Shown: piece by piece, positions 1 to 9,715 of the stretch
How the letters are laid out: every line of letters starts with the position of its first letter
Numbering within the stretch: position 1 is the stretch's first letter
From: Sergeia podlipaevii
Lineage: Eukaryota > Euglenozoa > Kinetoplastea > Trypanosomatida > Trypanosomatidae
Assembly: GCA_030849805.1 (NCBI GenBank)
Contig: JASANZ010002268.1
Coordinates: 62,001-126,000, forward strand
Reading direction: 5' to 3'
DNA: 64,000 nucleotides
Made by a program: the position numbers and the translations under genes
The notes under the pieces: generated by a model
What the model was told of the DNA's origin: nothing
Databases searched by the model: none
What the model saw: only the letters and a program-made list of their open reading frames with translations

Positions 1-877
1 TGCGGGCGTGTAAATGTGGGGCAAAGAGCACGCTGATGGCTCTATGCAAGTAGAAACGCTTCGCTCTACCTTTTAGTATAGCAACATAAAAAAAAGGGGG
101 AATGAAAAACGCAAAAAAAAAAAAGAAACACATTAATTTTAATATGCAGAAATAGAATACAGACCTCTGTTCCACAATTCAGTCAAAATCAGTCCTCTAT
201 TTTTAATACGGTGTACCGGCCAAGCCTTTGGTAGTTACAATGACCCTCTCTTCTACTTCCATAGTGGAAGGTAAGGAAAAAAAAAAACGGTCACCTATGA
301 CACTATGTAAATAGCGTAAGTTTGTATTTGTATTATCGTTTTTCTCTCTCCCATTGAAGTTATGCATTTAGGGTTCATTCATTATATAGAAGAAACGAAA
401 AAAAAGGAGAGAAGGAAATTGTACTGATATAGTCATCTTTCTTGAAATCTTTAGGCCCTTGCTGCTGCCGCTGCTGTCGATTGAGGTGTGGTGCGTCATA
501 CAGAAATGTTGTATAGCAGCACACAATAAATGGTCTATTGATTTCTATCCCCTGCTTCCCTACCTCCTACACATTACAGCAGTGGCAGGTGGCGTTCTCT
601 AAGACTATAACCTTCAACCTTCCCTTTTCTCATTATCTCTTCACTTTAACTCTTTGTATTTCCATTTTAGAAAAAATTCGACTTTCGGCAAACAGAGAAA
701 AAGAAAGGAAGAAAAGAACCCTCGCACATCCTTTATAATATCTTTCCTTTGCTTTCTCTTCTTGCCAATAATCAGCGATGCGGTACCCTAGCACTCCTCT
801 CATATCATTTTCTTCACTTTCTCTGTCTAGCATTTTGTTTCAAAATGAGAGAGAAGAAAAAGAAAGATCAAGCAAGT
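1..877. other. Intergenic region left of NHP2
   Basis: AT-rich spacer with several A-runs (for example around 89-124 and 279-288). It should contain the 3' UTR of the NHP2 transcript and probably the splice-acceptor region of the next gene to the left, outside the window. Short open frames on both strands here are compositionally biased and match nothing I know. No tRNA-like or other RNA gene is visible. Confidence 0.6.
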
Positions 878-1318
878 TTACTCTTCGGAGTTGAGGTCCT
901 CAATGGCCATCACAATCTTATCATAGCTAGACTGAAGCTCCTCAGTGGGCTTGAGGAGAACTACAGAGGTGGCGCGTTTGCACTGGGTAGCAGTGCCTAG
1001 ATCCTGGCGAGAGGGCACCCACACGTACGGAATCTTCGCCTCCTCAGCCATCACAGGGAAGTGAGAAACAACATCGTAGGGGGATGCATCAGCACCGAGA
1101 ACAAGAATCCCCCTCTGGCCCTTGCGGATCGCCTTGGTGACGTCTTTAATGCCCTTGACGATACCCTTCTTCTTGTTGGCAGTCACTGCCTTCTTGACGA
1201 GCGAGTACACTTTCTTGGTCATCTTGGGCTTTTCGGAGGTGAAGGGAGAAGAGATGGGGCAGCGGTAGAGCTCACGGTCGTAGTCGTACTCCTCAGTGGC
1301 AGCCTGTTCCTGAGACAT
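878..1318 (-). CDS. NHP2: H/ACA snoRNP core protein NHP2 (L7Ae family)
   Basis: A 146-residue protein of the L7Ae/NHP2/15.5K RNA-binding family. NHP2 is a core protein of H/ACA snoRNPs, which guide pseudouridylation of rRNA and snRNA in the nucleolus. The L7Ae signature spans about residues 49-108: the KGIKDVTKAIRKG helix that contacts RNA, then GILVLGADASP and IPYVWVPSRQDLG. The acidic N-terminal tail and the VWVPSRQDLG strand fit NHP2 better than ribosomal L7a or SNU13. The frame is open for 55 codons upstream, but that part is Phe/Lys-rich sequence from A-runs. The ATG at 1318 begins MSQEQAATEE and gives the expected size. A likely trans-splice acceptor (AG at about 1371) lies left of an A-tract at 1395-1412, giving a 5' UTR of about 50 nt. 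The stop is TAA. Confidence 0.9.
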   Translation of the reverse strand: MSQEQAATEEYDYDRELYRCPISSPFTSEKPKMTKKVYSLVKKAVTANKKKGIVKGIKDVTKAIRKGQRGILVLGADASPYDVVSHFPVMAEEAKIPYVWVPSRQDLGTATQCKRATSVVLLKPTEELQSSYDKIVMAIEDLNSEE

Positions 1319-2045
1319 TGTGTATAGTCGCTGATGTGCAGGGGTATAATTAAGTAAAGGCGTATGCTTCCTTTTGAAATGTACACGATTCACCATAAAA
1401 AAGAAAAAAAAATTGGGAATAAGTGCAAAAAAAAAAAAAGTTTCCAATTTCTTTTCTTTAAAATAAAAATGCAACTCAAGCAATAGAGGTCATCAGTCGC
1501 CTCTTTACAAACATGCCTCATTTGTTAAGGCACATTGAAAACAAACCATTTTTAAAATAGTACCAAAAAAAGAAATAAAGAAATAAAAAATACACACACA
1601 CACACGCGCAAAAAAAAAAAATGAAAAGAAAACCGCATGGAGCACAGCCTACATAGGAGCCTCTAATGAAAACAGCATCATGCACGTGAGCAAGGACCCA
1701 CGCCTTATGGTTCTCCCTGGAGAGTAACCACATCGCCATATAACAGCCAATAGCGGTTTCTTCATGCTTCCTCCTTTCTTCCGACTTTTCATTTCCTTTT
1801 TTCCCTCTCACACTCTCACTCTCTCTCTTTCCCCGCTCCAAAAGTACCAACCACTGCCATGAAAAAAAAAAATGGGCGTTGCCTATATTATCTTGTGAGT
1901 CGCTGTGTATATGAAGACTTACTGATACAAGTCAGACGCAAAGATCCATTTTTCAATCTTTTCTGACATTTCGTGCAGACTTCCTTCAAAGCGGGGAGTG
2001 CGTACCCTCTCTCTCTCTCTCTTTCTACCTTCCTTTAGCCGCACA
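1319..2045. other. Intergenic region between AP-1 gamma and NHP2
   Basis: Holds the AP-1 gamma 3' UTR and the NHP2 5' region. A-tracts at 1395-1412 and 1427-1440 (T-tracts on the sense strand) are probable polypyrimidine tracts, with AG acceptors near 1367-1372. There is a short CA repeat at about 1592-1604. A less AT-rich island lies at about 1630-1775. It has one 36-codon ATG frame on the minus strand, which I do not call as a gene. Confidence 0.55.
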
Positions 2046-4493
2046 CTAGACTTCGTGTGAGACCTGGAAAAGCTCCTCTTGTACCCCAAGTGGCGTAGCG
2101 TACAGCAGCTTAATGCGTAGCATTAACTGGCGTGGATTGCTTGGAATATTCGATGTATTCACAGAGAGACGCTGTTCCAGAGTGCCATAAGGTGGAATGC
2201 TGGTGCTCAGCAGCGGGGCCACCTCCACTGTGCAGGTCTTCGGCACCGCCACCTGGAAGGACAGCTGATCCATTGATGTCGCCATCTTGGAGTGAACCAG
2301 CACTTGAGTATGAATAACAGAATCTGGAGAAAGCGCCGAGGCCACCAACGTCACGTCGAAGTCGGCACAGCTAAACACAGTGACGCCTGCAGGAGCAGCA
2401 GAAAGAGGAGCTGGAGCTGGAGCTGGAGCAACTGGGTCAAAGTGCTGCACAGCGGGAGGGACGGAGACTCGTGCCGCTGCGGTTGAAGCAGTGGCACCGC
2501 TGCCCCCGCCAAACAAGGAGTCGATCACATCGTTGGGGGGGTATTCAGGGACAAGATTGACGTTGCTGTCCATCTCCTTTGCAGTGGGATCCACACCAGC
2601 CGGGGAGGACGATGGACCATCAAAGTTAAAGAGATCATCCAGTGTATTGGCAGTGTGCTGCTTGAGCACCTCGGGAGGAAAAGAGACTACCTGTACAGGC
2701 TTCACGTCCACACTCTGCGCACTGATGGGCGGCATGCGACTAAAGCAAAACGTTGCATCGTCAGTGAAGTTCCTCATGAGCGCAGAATACTCACACGCAC
2801 GCTGCTGGAGCTCGCAGTCAAGCGACGTCATTTTATTCCTGAACACTGCCATGGCTTGCGACTTAGTGTCGGGAAAGCGTGTGCTGAACTTCATCAGAGC
2901 AGTCAGACCGTATCGCTTCACAATGCCATAAGTCGTGTTGACAGTGATGTCATTCAGGCACGTTGCCAGCTCCAGCTCGGTGATCCCAGTCGCAGCGATC
3001 AGCAAATCTGCGTACTCTCCTAAGCACCACAGCGCCGCCACTAGAAACGCCTTGCGCGCCTGGTGCAGAGCATCAAATGGGTAGGAGGCCTCCGTCCACA
3101 GTGTGCGGGTAGCGCGTGCCTGCACAGTCTCAGACTGATTAGATATAACGCCAATAAGCCGCGTCGCAAACTCAATTGCTGCGTAGTGCCGCGCTTGAAT
3201 CAGCAGCTTGAGCGACATATCAACGCGCCACTCGTCGCTGGGGGACTTGTTTTCAATGATGTTGCAAATGTACTTGGTCACATCCCCGCGCATACAGTCC
3301 GCACAAACGTCCAGATAGCTCAGCAGGTCGGGCACAAGTAAGCGTACATTATCGTCCGTCACTAGTGACACCGTCAACTCCAAGGCACGCTTGCGAATGG
3401 ACAAGTCAGGATCCTTGAGACACTCCAAAATGGTATTCTGGTACTTTTGTATTTGCTCAACGTTGCGTTCCGAGAAGTTCAGAAGCGTCTGGAGAGCAAC
3501 GAAGCGCAGGTTGTTGTCACGTGATGAGGAAAGAAAGCGTGTGATAGTATTGATTGCAAGAGACCGAAGACCGGAGTCACTTTCAATGTTGTCGATGGTG
3601 CGCACGCACTCGTACTGCACAGCACACCCTACATTTCGCGCCGAGTCCGTGTTGGTGATCACCTGCGCGAGAACGTCGTTGAGTGCCTCGGAAGTGACAG
3701 CGCTATCTCTGCCAATAATGCCCATAAACTGAAGTATCTTCACTTGTAAAAAGGGGTCTGTGATGCCACTAACGTCCTGCTCCGTTACGCGCGCAGAGAG
3801 CACAAGTGCCTTGAGAACACGCACGGCAGTCGTGGCTAACTTGCGATAGCTTCCCATAAACGCAGCACCTTGCTCCGTCCGCAGGCACTCATTGATAAGA
3901 GTGACAGAACATAGCAGAGACCCACTATGCCGGTCCTGGAAGACGTCATTAAATTTTTCCAAGAAGTACTCGGCATGCTCAGGCACCTTACGAACAATTC
4001 GCAGCGCAGCCAGACACGCCTTCTTCTTGATGTATGGGTTCGGGCACGCCACAAGCTTCATTGCCTCGTCAAACATGTCCCGAGCCATGTCCTCGCTGGC
4101 GATGTTGGCAGCAGCGTTGAGAGCCACTGCCTGCACGAAATAGTTGCTAGAACCCATGTCGTTCTTCATATGATTCTCCGCAAGGGTCAGCACCTCGTCA
4201 TTCTCATCAAGAAGGAGCTGTAGCGCTAGATAGCCAAGCCTCTTGCCAGAGAAGTCCGATTGTGCAAGAAGATTGATCACCTCTAGCTGCCCAAATTCTG
4301 TGGCGTAGCCAAGCATCCCAATATAAAGTAGCTTGAGCATGTTGCGCGTGCGCACATACGGAGTGCCTTCCTGAAAGCCTTCTCGAATTGTAGCACACTC
4401 CTTGTTGATGAGCGCGCGCTCCTCATAAGCAGTCTTGCAGGAGCGTACCGAGCGAATCAGCTCCCGAAGACGTAGAGAGTTCAAGGAAGACAT
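2046..4493 (-). CDS. AP1G: AP-1 adaptor complex gamma subunit (gamma-adaptin)
   Basis: An 815-residue large subunit of the AP-1 clathrin adaptor, which sorts cargo between trans-Golgi and endosomes. The N-terminal adaptin trunk (about residues 5-580) is an alpha-solenoid. It starts with LRELIRSVRSCKT and includes RNMLKLLYIGMLGY and QVKILQFMGIIGRDS-type helices typical of gamma chains. A flexible hinge (about 590-700) contains LFNFD near 620-625, which fits the clathrin-box pattern L-hydrophobic-x-hydrophobic-acidic, and a second SLFGG motif. A Pro/Ala linker precedes the gamma-ear domain (about 703-815), which binds accessory proteins. Length and trunk-hinge-ear order match the family, and the presence of an ear argues against AP-3 delta or COPI gamma. 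The start ATG is at 4493. A purine tract at 4638-4657 with an AG acceptor at 4634-4635 suggests a 5' UTR of about 140 nt. Confidence 0.93.
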   Translation of the reverse strand: MSSLNSLRLRELIRSVRSCKTAYEERALINKECATIREGFQEGTPYVRTRNMLKLLYIGMLGYATEFGQLEVINLLAQSDFSGKRLGYLALQLLLDENDEVLTLAENHMKNDMGSSNYFVQAVALNAAANIASEDMARDMFDEAMKLVACPNPYIKKKACLAALRIVRKVPEHAEYFLEKFNDVFQDRHSGSLLCSVTLINECLRTEQGAAFMGSYRKLATTAVRVLKALVLSARVTEQDVSGITDPFLQVKILQFMGIIGRDSAVTSEALNDVLAQVITNTDSARNVGCAVQYECVRTIDNIESDSGLRSLAINTITRFLSSSRDNNLRFVALQTLLNFSERNVEQIQKYQNTILECLKDPDLSIRKRALELTVSLVTDDNVRLLVPDLLSYLDVCADCMRGDVTKYICNIIENKSPSDEWRVDMSLKLLIQARHYAAIEFATRLIGVISNQSETVQARATRTLWTEASYPFDALHQARKAFLVAALWCLGEYADLLIAATGITELELATCLNDITVNTTYGIVKRYGLTALMKFSTRFPDTKSQAMAVFRNKMTSLDCELQQRACEYSALMRNFTDDATFCFSRMPPISAQSVDVKPVQVVSFPPEVLKQHTANTLDDLFNFDGPSSSPAGVDPTAKEMDSNVNLVPEYPPNDVIDSLFGGGSGATASTAAARVSVPPAVQHFDPVAPAPAPAPLSAAPAGVTVFSCADFDVTLVASALSPDSVIHTQVLVHSKMATSMDQLSFQVAVPKTCTVEVAPLLSTSIPPYGTLEQRLSVNTSNIPSNPRQLMLRIKLLYATPLGVQEELFQVSHEV

Positions 4494-5356
4494 CTTGCAC
4501 TTGTTGTGCTTATGTATATGTACGGGTTCTTTACCTTCCGCTGGTTTAGCAATTCCTCACTTGCTGTCAAAGCAAACTTTGAGTAGCTAATAGTAAAGTG
4601 GAAAGCAATGCTATGCGATATGGGTCCCTCGACCTACAAAGGAACGGAAGAAGGAAATCCTAAAGTGCAGAGAAGAAAAAAACAGAGTCGCAGCACATAG
4701 AAGATGGAGCAACAAAAAAAAAAATGTCTTGAGGCAGAACTACAGACGTTTTTATACGCGTCTTTTTTTTTTTTTTTTTTTTGGCAGTTCCCCTTGTGTC
4801 TCAACCAAGTGATCCTTTTAAGCTGACGCTTGAAGCAAAGATTGACGAAAGAAAAGGTATATGTATGAAAGAAAACGAACTTCAAATATGTGAGCGGCGC
4901 TCCAACGATAGTAGTACACTTTTCCTTAAAAAAAAAAAAAAAAAAACAGCTAAGAAAAAATTAGTAGTAGCAAATATGCAGAAAGATCTCACAGCGTTTA
5001 GCAACAACAACAAAAAAGCACTTTTCAAGTATTTCGATCACCAAACAAAGAAGTTGCATACACGAGGAAAATGCTTAAGTCACTCATAAGTCCTACGCGC
5101 ATCCACCTCGCAGTTCCTCACGGAATTGAGGAAAAAAAACAAGATCAACATGGTTGTTCTCATTAATATGTTTCGTTTTTATGCTATTATTTTATTTTAA
5201 AAAAAAAAGAATATGAATTGCATATTATGGTTAATCGTGTAACGGCTGAGTATGCCGCAAAAGAAACGACGAAAAAAAGAGGGGGGAAAATCAGGGAAAA
5301 ACTGTCCAATTCACTAGCAGCGCATACAAAGCTCCTTCGCCCACGTGATTATGACG
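4494..5356. other. Intergenic region between HECT ligase and AP-1 gamma
   Basis: AT-rich spacer with a T-run at about 4765-4782 and A-runs at about 4928-4946 and 5202-5208. The purine tract at 4638-4657 beside CT at 4634-4635 is the likely trans-splice signal for AP-1 gamma. The rest should be HECT-ligase 3' UTR. No gene or RNA is recognised. Confidence 0.6.
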
Positions 5357-8300
5357 CTAAGATAAACTAAAATTCTTGCGACCCTCCGTGATAGCCAGTA
5401 GTAGCCGTTCTTTCATGATCTCCCGCTTGGAGTAGGGGGGTAGTTTAAGATAGAGGAAACACGTATTACACGAGGGGAGTGTCTGCTCCTTGTTGCCCTC
5501 CATGTCCTTGCGCACAACGGTAATCTTGCGGCCAAGGCCACTGAGCCCATTCATAGGCATGCGTGCACTCCCGGTCAAGAATTCGATGAAGTGACGCTGC
5601 TGCAACCGATTGAACTCCCCACCCACGATAGAAGCGAGCATCTCCACCTCCTTGCTTCCGGTGGAGTACCCATGCGCCTCCAGCACAACAGCGCGCAGTT
5701 CCTTTTCCGTGAAAAGGGGGGCTGCATTATCGGCGTCGTCCTCGCTGCTTGCGTCTGCCCCACACACAAGTGTGGTAAGCTCAGCAGGAGTAAGCATCCA
5801 CAGTGAGTCAAGGTCCAGAGCAGTAGCGAATCCGAGGCGTAACGCTCGGATGTTCTCCATGCTCATTTCGAAATGTGCTCGCACCTGTTGTCGCACGTAC
5901 GCATCGCGTGTGTCTAGCGTAACTGAGCAGCCATTCTCACCATCAAGGCACAGCGCGTCGAGCTCATCGTTGCTGCTCATCGCCAGAATGCTCTTCAGCG
6001 ATCCCGTCATCACAGGCTCCAGCTCTTCAAGTAGAGCCCACAATACTTGGTCCCCACAACCGTTCTCAGGCAGTGTTAGAGAGCTCGTACACCGCAGCAG
6101 CTCCCACGTGCGTGGGTGCAGATCGACGGCCATTGCATACCCATCGATGAACGCGCGAGCACACGCGGCGCCAAATACAAAAAAAGGTTGCAATTGCAGT
6201 GTCGTATGGGTGGGAAATGGCAGCGTCGGTTGTTCTGCGTCGGCGCAGTACCACAACTCCTTCGCCTCCCGCAGATACCGAGATAGCTCAGAGTAGACCT
6301 CCTGCGTGGGGCCGTTGCCAATGCCTTCCTCGCCCTCAAAAGAGAACTCCACCTTTGTGCGCGTTGACGGCAAGGCATGAAAAGCGCTGTGCAGTTTCGT
6401 CACAGACTCCGCCATGTCATCGCGCTTCACAGATACCTTGAAGGCGATGCCAGCACTGTTCACATCACCCAGCACTGAACCACGCAGCGGCAGTCCAGAG
6501 TTCTGAATGTGGTTGAGCGCAAAACGACGGCAGTCAGCCGCAATAAAGTGGCATATATCCGCCTTGGTGTGCAGTGGCAAGTATGCAGAGAGCGCGGACA
6601 CAATCCACCTCAACCGTGACGGAAGGCCGGCCGCACCGTGCAGAAACAGCGCCGTGCCGTGTGACTCTACAGCCTCGAAGAGAGCGTGGCGCACACCAGC
6701 GTCCAGTGCGACCCCCGCACCAAAGGCGCGCAGGAGTACACAGCAGCCGCCTGGCTCCGTGGTGCCCCAGGCACCCGCTTCTTCAGACTCATTCACGCCA
6801 TCGCGCCGTGTGATGGGCGTAAGCGTGGGGGATGGGCACTTAAGGTCACACCGGCAGAGGCCGTACTCTCGCCCGTAATGCACTTCTCCACCTTCAAGGC
6901 ATCGCGCTGGCAAGACGGCAGGCAGCACGCGGCCAGGTGTATAGAGCAGCGTCTCCGCCTGATCCTTGACACTGCTGCCAGATGCCGTTGTCTCCTTCTT
7001 CGCGTCCGCATCAGTGCGACCTGCCTCTCTAGCAACACGCACTCTCCAGCCTCGCAGCAGATCCCCTACCGATGCAGTGCAGCTCACCTCTACGCGGCGC
7101 AGTGCTGCCTCAGCGCAGTTAGAGCACAAATCGTAGTCACACACACGGCAAGCCAGCGAGCCATACGCCGTGCGGCGCTGACACAAGTTACACGCCCAGT
7201 TGGTACTAAAGTGCACGTGCAGCGGATGTCCATTAGGACACCGGCTCATCTCCTCCTGCCGTGGGCTACTAGGCGATCGTGCTTCACCGCCAGCTGGGCC
7301 ATGAGGACGGCACACGGAAACAAACGATGTCCCCAGCTCTGTCACGCGCTCTAGAAGTAGTGCACGGCGGCCCTCTATGCTCAGTTCCTGCAGTGCGCGC
7401 AGCACATAAGTGGTAAGTGCAGCCACCACGCGCGCGTAGGCCGCAGAGTCCTCAGTTTCTAGCGCTTTACGGGATGCCTCCACTTCACTGGCGAAACCAT
7501 CGCGTGTGGGGGGGAGATCAAAAAAGTCGATCAATGCACCAAATGTGGCCTGTTGGAGAAATTGTGTCAAGTTAGCGGCACTGTCGGGTAGCGTTAGGGG
7601 GGCAAGGACTGCCTGTTGAACCCCAGAGGGGGAAGCGGACGTCATGGAAAAGGAGCCGAGAGTGGCCTCACGAATGCGCTGAGCGATAGGCGAACGACGG
7701 TGTCCTGCAAGTGGTGAACGATGAGGTTGCTGATGAGGAGATGGCAGTATCCCGCGTAAGGGACTCACGGTGCAACTTGTCATGACCGCCTCAGCTCGAG
7801 CGCGCTTCAGGTTCGGTGGCGCACTTGACACTGTCGTGATAGCATCGGCTACACCCGCGTCCAGCAGCACAGGAGCCCACGCCGGGTCCGCCTCGATCAA
7901 GTGCTCCGCCAAGCTTTCAAAGAGAAGGCCAGGAAGCTCACCCACAAGGTTGCGAAAAGCCGCTTTGACATCCTCCGACCCATCTGGCGCGCCACTGCAA
8001 ACCACGTGCAGATATACCATCTTTGCGAGACGCGCGACAGGAGTGCTGCCGAATGCAATAGTGCGCAGTGTCGTGCGAAGCGCCTCAACGCGAGCACTTC
8101 TTTCTGCACTGCGCGCCTCCTCCTTCATCGTGTGTGCCCACCACTCCGTTCTAGAAAAGGCGATGCTGCCAAACGGTTGATTTGCATAGACGCTTTCATA
8201 TGGGATAGGCTGAAAGTGGATGCGCTCAACCGACTGGGTCAGCACGTGAAAGTCTGTAAAGCCTATAAAGTTGACCACATGAGAGCCCCTCTTCAGCTTC

Positions 8301-9715
8301 ACCTGTTTCTGGGCCTGCATAAAGGCTGCGGTGAGAGCGTTGCGCTCACGCTTCAAATACCAAAAATATGCCTCCCCAGTGCCTCGCCATGCCCAAAGAT
8401 AGTCATGCTGCAGCGCAGGGTCAGCGCCTAAAAACTTAGAGAGCAGCACCAACGCCGACCACTGCATAGTGGGTACGATCCACTGAAGATTAGGAAGCTC
8501 TCTGAAACTATCATCCATCGCAGTGACAGCCGTAGCAGCAGGGGCTGAGGAAAAGGCTGTGGCACCGGCACCACTACCACCAGTTGCTGCGCGAGCTCGC
8601 CCTCCATGTGCGCGCTGTTGCTGCAGCTGCTGTTTCTTCTGCAAAGCGAAAGGATCTGAGAAGCGTGTCTCTAGCTGTGAGGTAGTCTCCAGTAATGCCT
8701 GCAGCAGGTTAAGCATGCGTAGCTTCGCGGAAGCGGAGACGCGCATCATAGCTCCGTGTGCATCCACCACCGCAGCTGCGCACGCAAGCACAAGCTCTTT
8801 ACGAGACTCCGCCACTTCACGCGCGCAACCATGCTCGCACACAGCCACAAATAGCTCCTCAATAGACTCGGAGGGTGTAGTAGGGGACGATTGAGCCTCT
8901 ACACTGCACCCACTCTTGCACTTACGACTCCCTGACGTAACAGTTGGATTTCTAGCTGCTAACAATGCAGACGTGCCTGCAATGTCAGATCTCTTCTTCG
9001 ACGTTGCCTTCTCCGCCTCTCGATCAGTGCCAGTGCCACCCCTGCACCACACCGCGAGAGTGATGATGCCCTCGGTCACTGTGCGTAGTAACTCATCCCA
9101 CTCAAAATCCAAGTCATGCTGCGCGAGTGCACTCAAGTGTGTCCGCAGCAGCTCCTCCACCTGCTTTTGGGAGTCATGCGTGTTAAGAGCACCAGCGCGC
9201 GCCAGCAGTGTGCAGTGCCGTAGCACCTTACAAGAAGTCCACTTAGACCCATCAAGTGACCCTTGACAGAAGTCAAGTTGGCTAGAGGCTGGTGGCATAA
9301 TGGCCTGCACTGCACGACCAGCGCTGCTCCCTAATGTGAGGCACTTGAGCAGCTCCTCCGTCAGTTCCGCTGGGTTGGTGTGCTCAAACCGCAGCCGACG
9401 ACGGTCCTCACTCTTCATCACAAAAAGCTGTCTGAAGCACTCGACAACGGGCACCGTAGAGGACTTGTTAAGTAGTCTAAGTTCTGCGGCAAACTTGTCG
9501 AGAAGAAGCGCAAGCGCGCGGGCTGCCATTACAATTACATCGCCATTGTCCTTACACGGCTTCATGATAGACATTATCGTCTTGCAGATGTCCGGTAGCG
9601 GCAGAAAAGAGCTTTCTTCCGCAATAACAAGTATTGTGCATAGCTGGGAAAGCCTCTCATAAGGTGAGGCATTTGGGTCTATCTCCAGTCCTGGGTCAAA
9701 GAACAGCCCCTCCAT
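5357..9715 (-). CDS. HECT-type E3 ubiquitin ligase, UFD4/TRIP12-like
   Basis: A 1452-residue ubiquitin ligase. The C-terminal HECT domain (about 1090-1452) carries the GxGxGPTxE-x-Y signature typical of UFD4/TRIP12-class enzymes (GEEGIGNGPTQEVYSELSR). It ends in LPSCNTCF, where Cys1419 is the expected thioester cysteine, followed by LKLPPYS. The N-terminus (about 1-110) resembles the helical repeat region of UFD4/TRIP12. A segment at about 437-495 (W-x-WR, aromatic-rich, then VVNFIGFTDF) resembles a WWE domain, which TRIP12 also has. A Cys/His cluster at about 826-870 (CPNGH, CNLC, CRVCDYDLCSNC) is probably a zinc-binding module. Long Ser/Ala/Gly-rich linkers separate the domains. Known family roles are ubiquitin-fusion degradation and substrate polyubiquitination in nucleus and cytosol. 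Substrates here cannot be inferred. The start is the ATG at 9715. Confidence 0.9.
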   Translation of the reverse strand: MEGLFFDPGLEIDPNASPYERLSQLCTILVIAEESSFLPLPDICKTIMSIMKPCKDNGDVIVMAARALALLLDKFAAELRLLNKSSTVPVVECFRQLFVMKSEDRRRLRFEHTNPAELTEELLKCLTLGSSAGRAVQAIMPPASSQLDFCQGSLDGSKWTSCKVLRHCTLLARAGALNTHDSQKQVEELLRTHLSALAQHDLDFEWDELLRTVTEGIITLAVWCRGGTGTDREAEKATSKKRSDIAGTSALLAARNPTVTSGSRKCKSGCSVEAQSSPTTPSESIEELFVAVCEHGCAREVAESRKELVLACAAAVVDAHGAMMRVSASAKLRMLNLLQALLETTSQLETRFSDPFALQKKQQLQQQRAHGGRARAATGGSGAGATAFSSAPAATAVTAMDDSFRELPNLQWIVPTMQWSALVLLSKFLGADPALQHDYLWAWRGTGEAYFWYLKRERNALTAAFMQAQKQVKLKRGSHVVNFIGFTDFHVLTQSVERIHFQPIPYESVYANQPFGSIAFSRTEWWAHTMKEEARSAERSARVEALRTTLRTIAFGSTPVARLAKMVYLHVVCSGAPDGSEDVKAAFRNLVGELPGLLFESLAEHLIEADPAWAPVLLDAGVADAITTVSSAPPNLKRARAEAVMTSCTVSPLRGILPSPHQQPHRSPLAGHRRSPIAQRIREATLGSFSMTSASPSGVQQAVLAPLTLPDSAANLTQFLQQATFGALIDFFDLPPTRDGFASEVEASRKALETEDSAAYARVVAALTTYVLRALQELSIEGRRALLLERVTELGTSFVSVCRPHGPAGGEARSPSSPRQEEMSRCPNGHPLHVHFSTNWACNLCQRRTAYGSLACRVCDYDLCSNCAEAALRRVEVSCTASVGDLLRGWRVRVAREAGRTDADAKKETTASGSSVKDQAETLLYTPGRVLPAVLPARCLEGGEVHYGREYGLCRCDLKCPSPTLTPITRRDGVNESEEAGAWGTTEPGGCCVLLRAFGAGVALDAGVRHALFEAVESHGTALFLHGAAGLPSRLRWIVSALSAYLPLHTKADICHFIAADCRRFALNHIQNSGLPLRGSVLGDVNSAGIAFKVSVKRDDMAESVTKLHSAFHALPSTRTKVEFSFEGEEGIGNGPTQEVYSELSRYLREAKELWYCADAEQPTLPFPTHTTLQLQPFFVFGAACARAFIDGYAMAVDLHPRTWELLRCTSSLTLPENGCGDQVLWALLEELEPVMTGSLKSILAMSSNDELDALCLDGENGCSVTLDTRDAYVRQQVRAHFEMSMENIRALRLGFATALDLDSLWMLTPAELTTLVCGADASSEDDADNAAPLFTEKELRAVVLEAHGYSTGSKEVEMLASIVGGEFNRLQQRHFIEFLTGSARMPMNGLSGLGRKITVVRKDMEGNKEQTLPSCNTCFLYLKLPPYSKREIMKERLLLAITEGRKNFSLS

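Noticed and set aside
1319..1483. N-terminal extension of NHP2
   Set aside because: The extra codons come from A/T homopolymers and give a Phe-rich peptide; the ATG at 1318 gives the normal family size.
5610..6296. 228-codon open frame on the plus strand
   Set aside because: Antisense to the HECT domain, whose motifs are clear on the minus strand.
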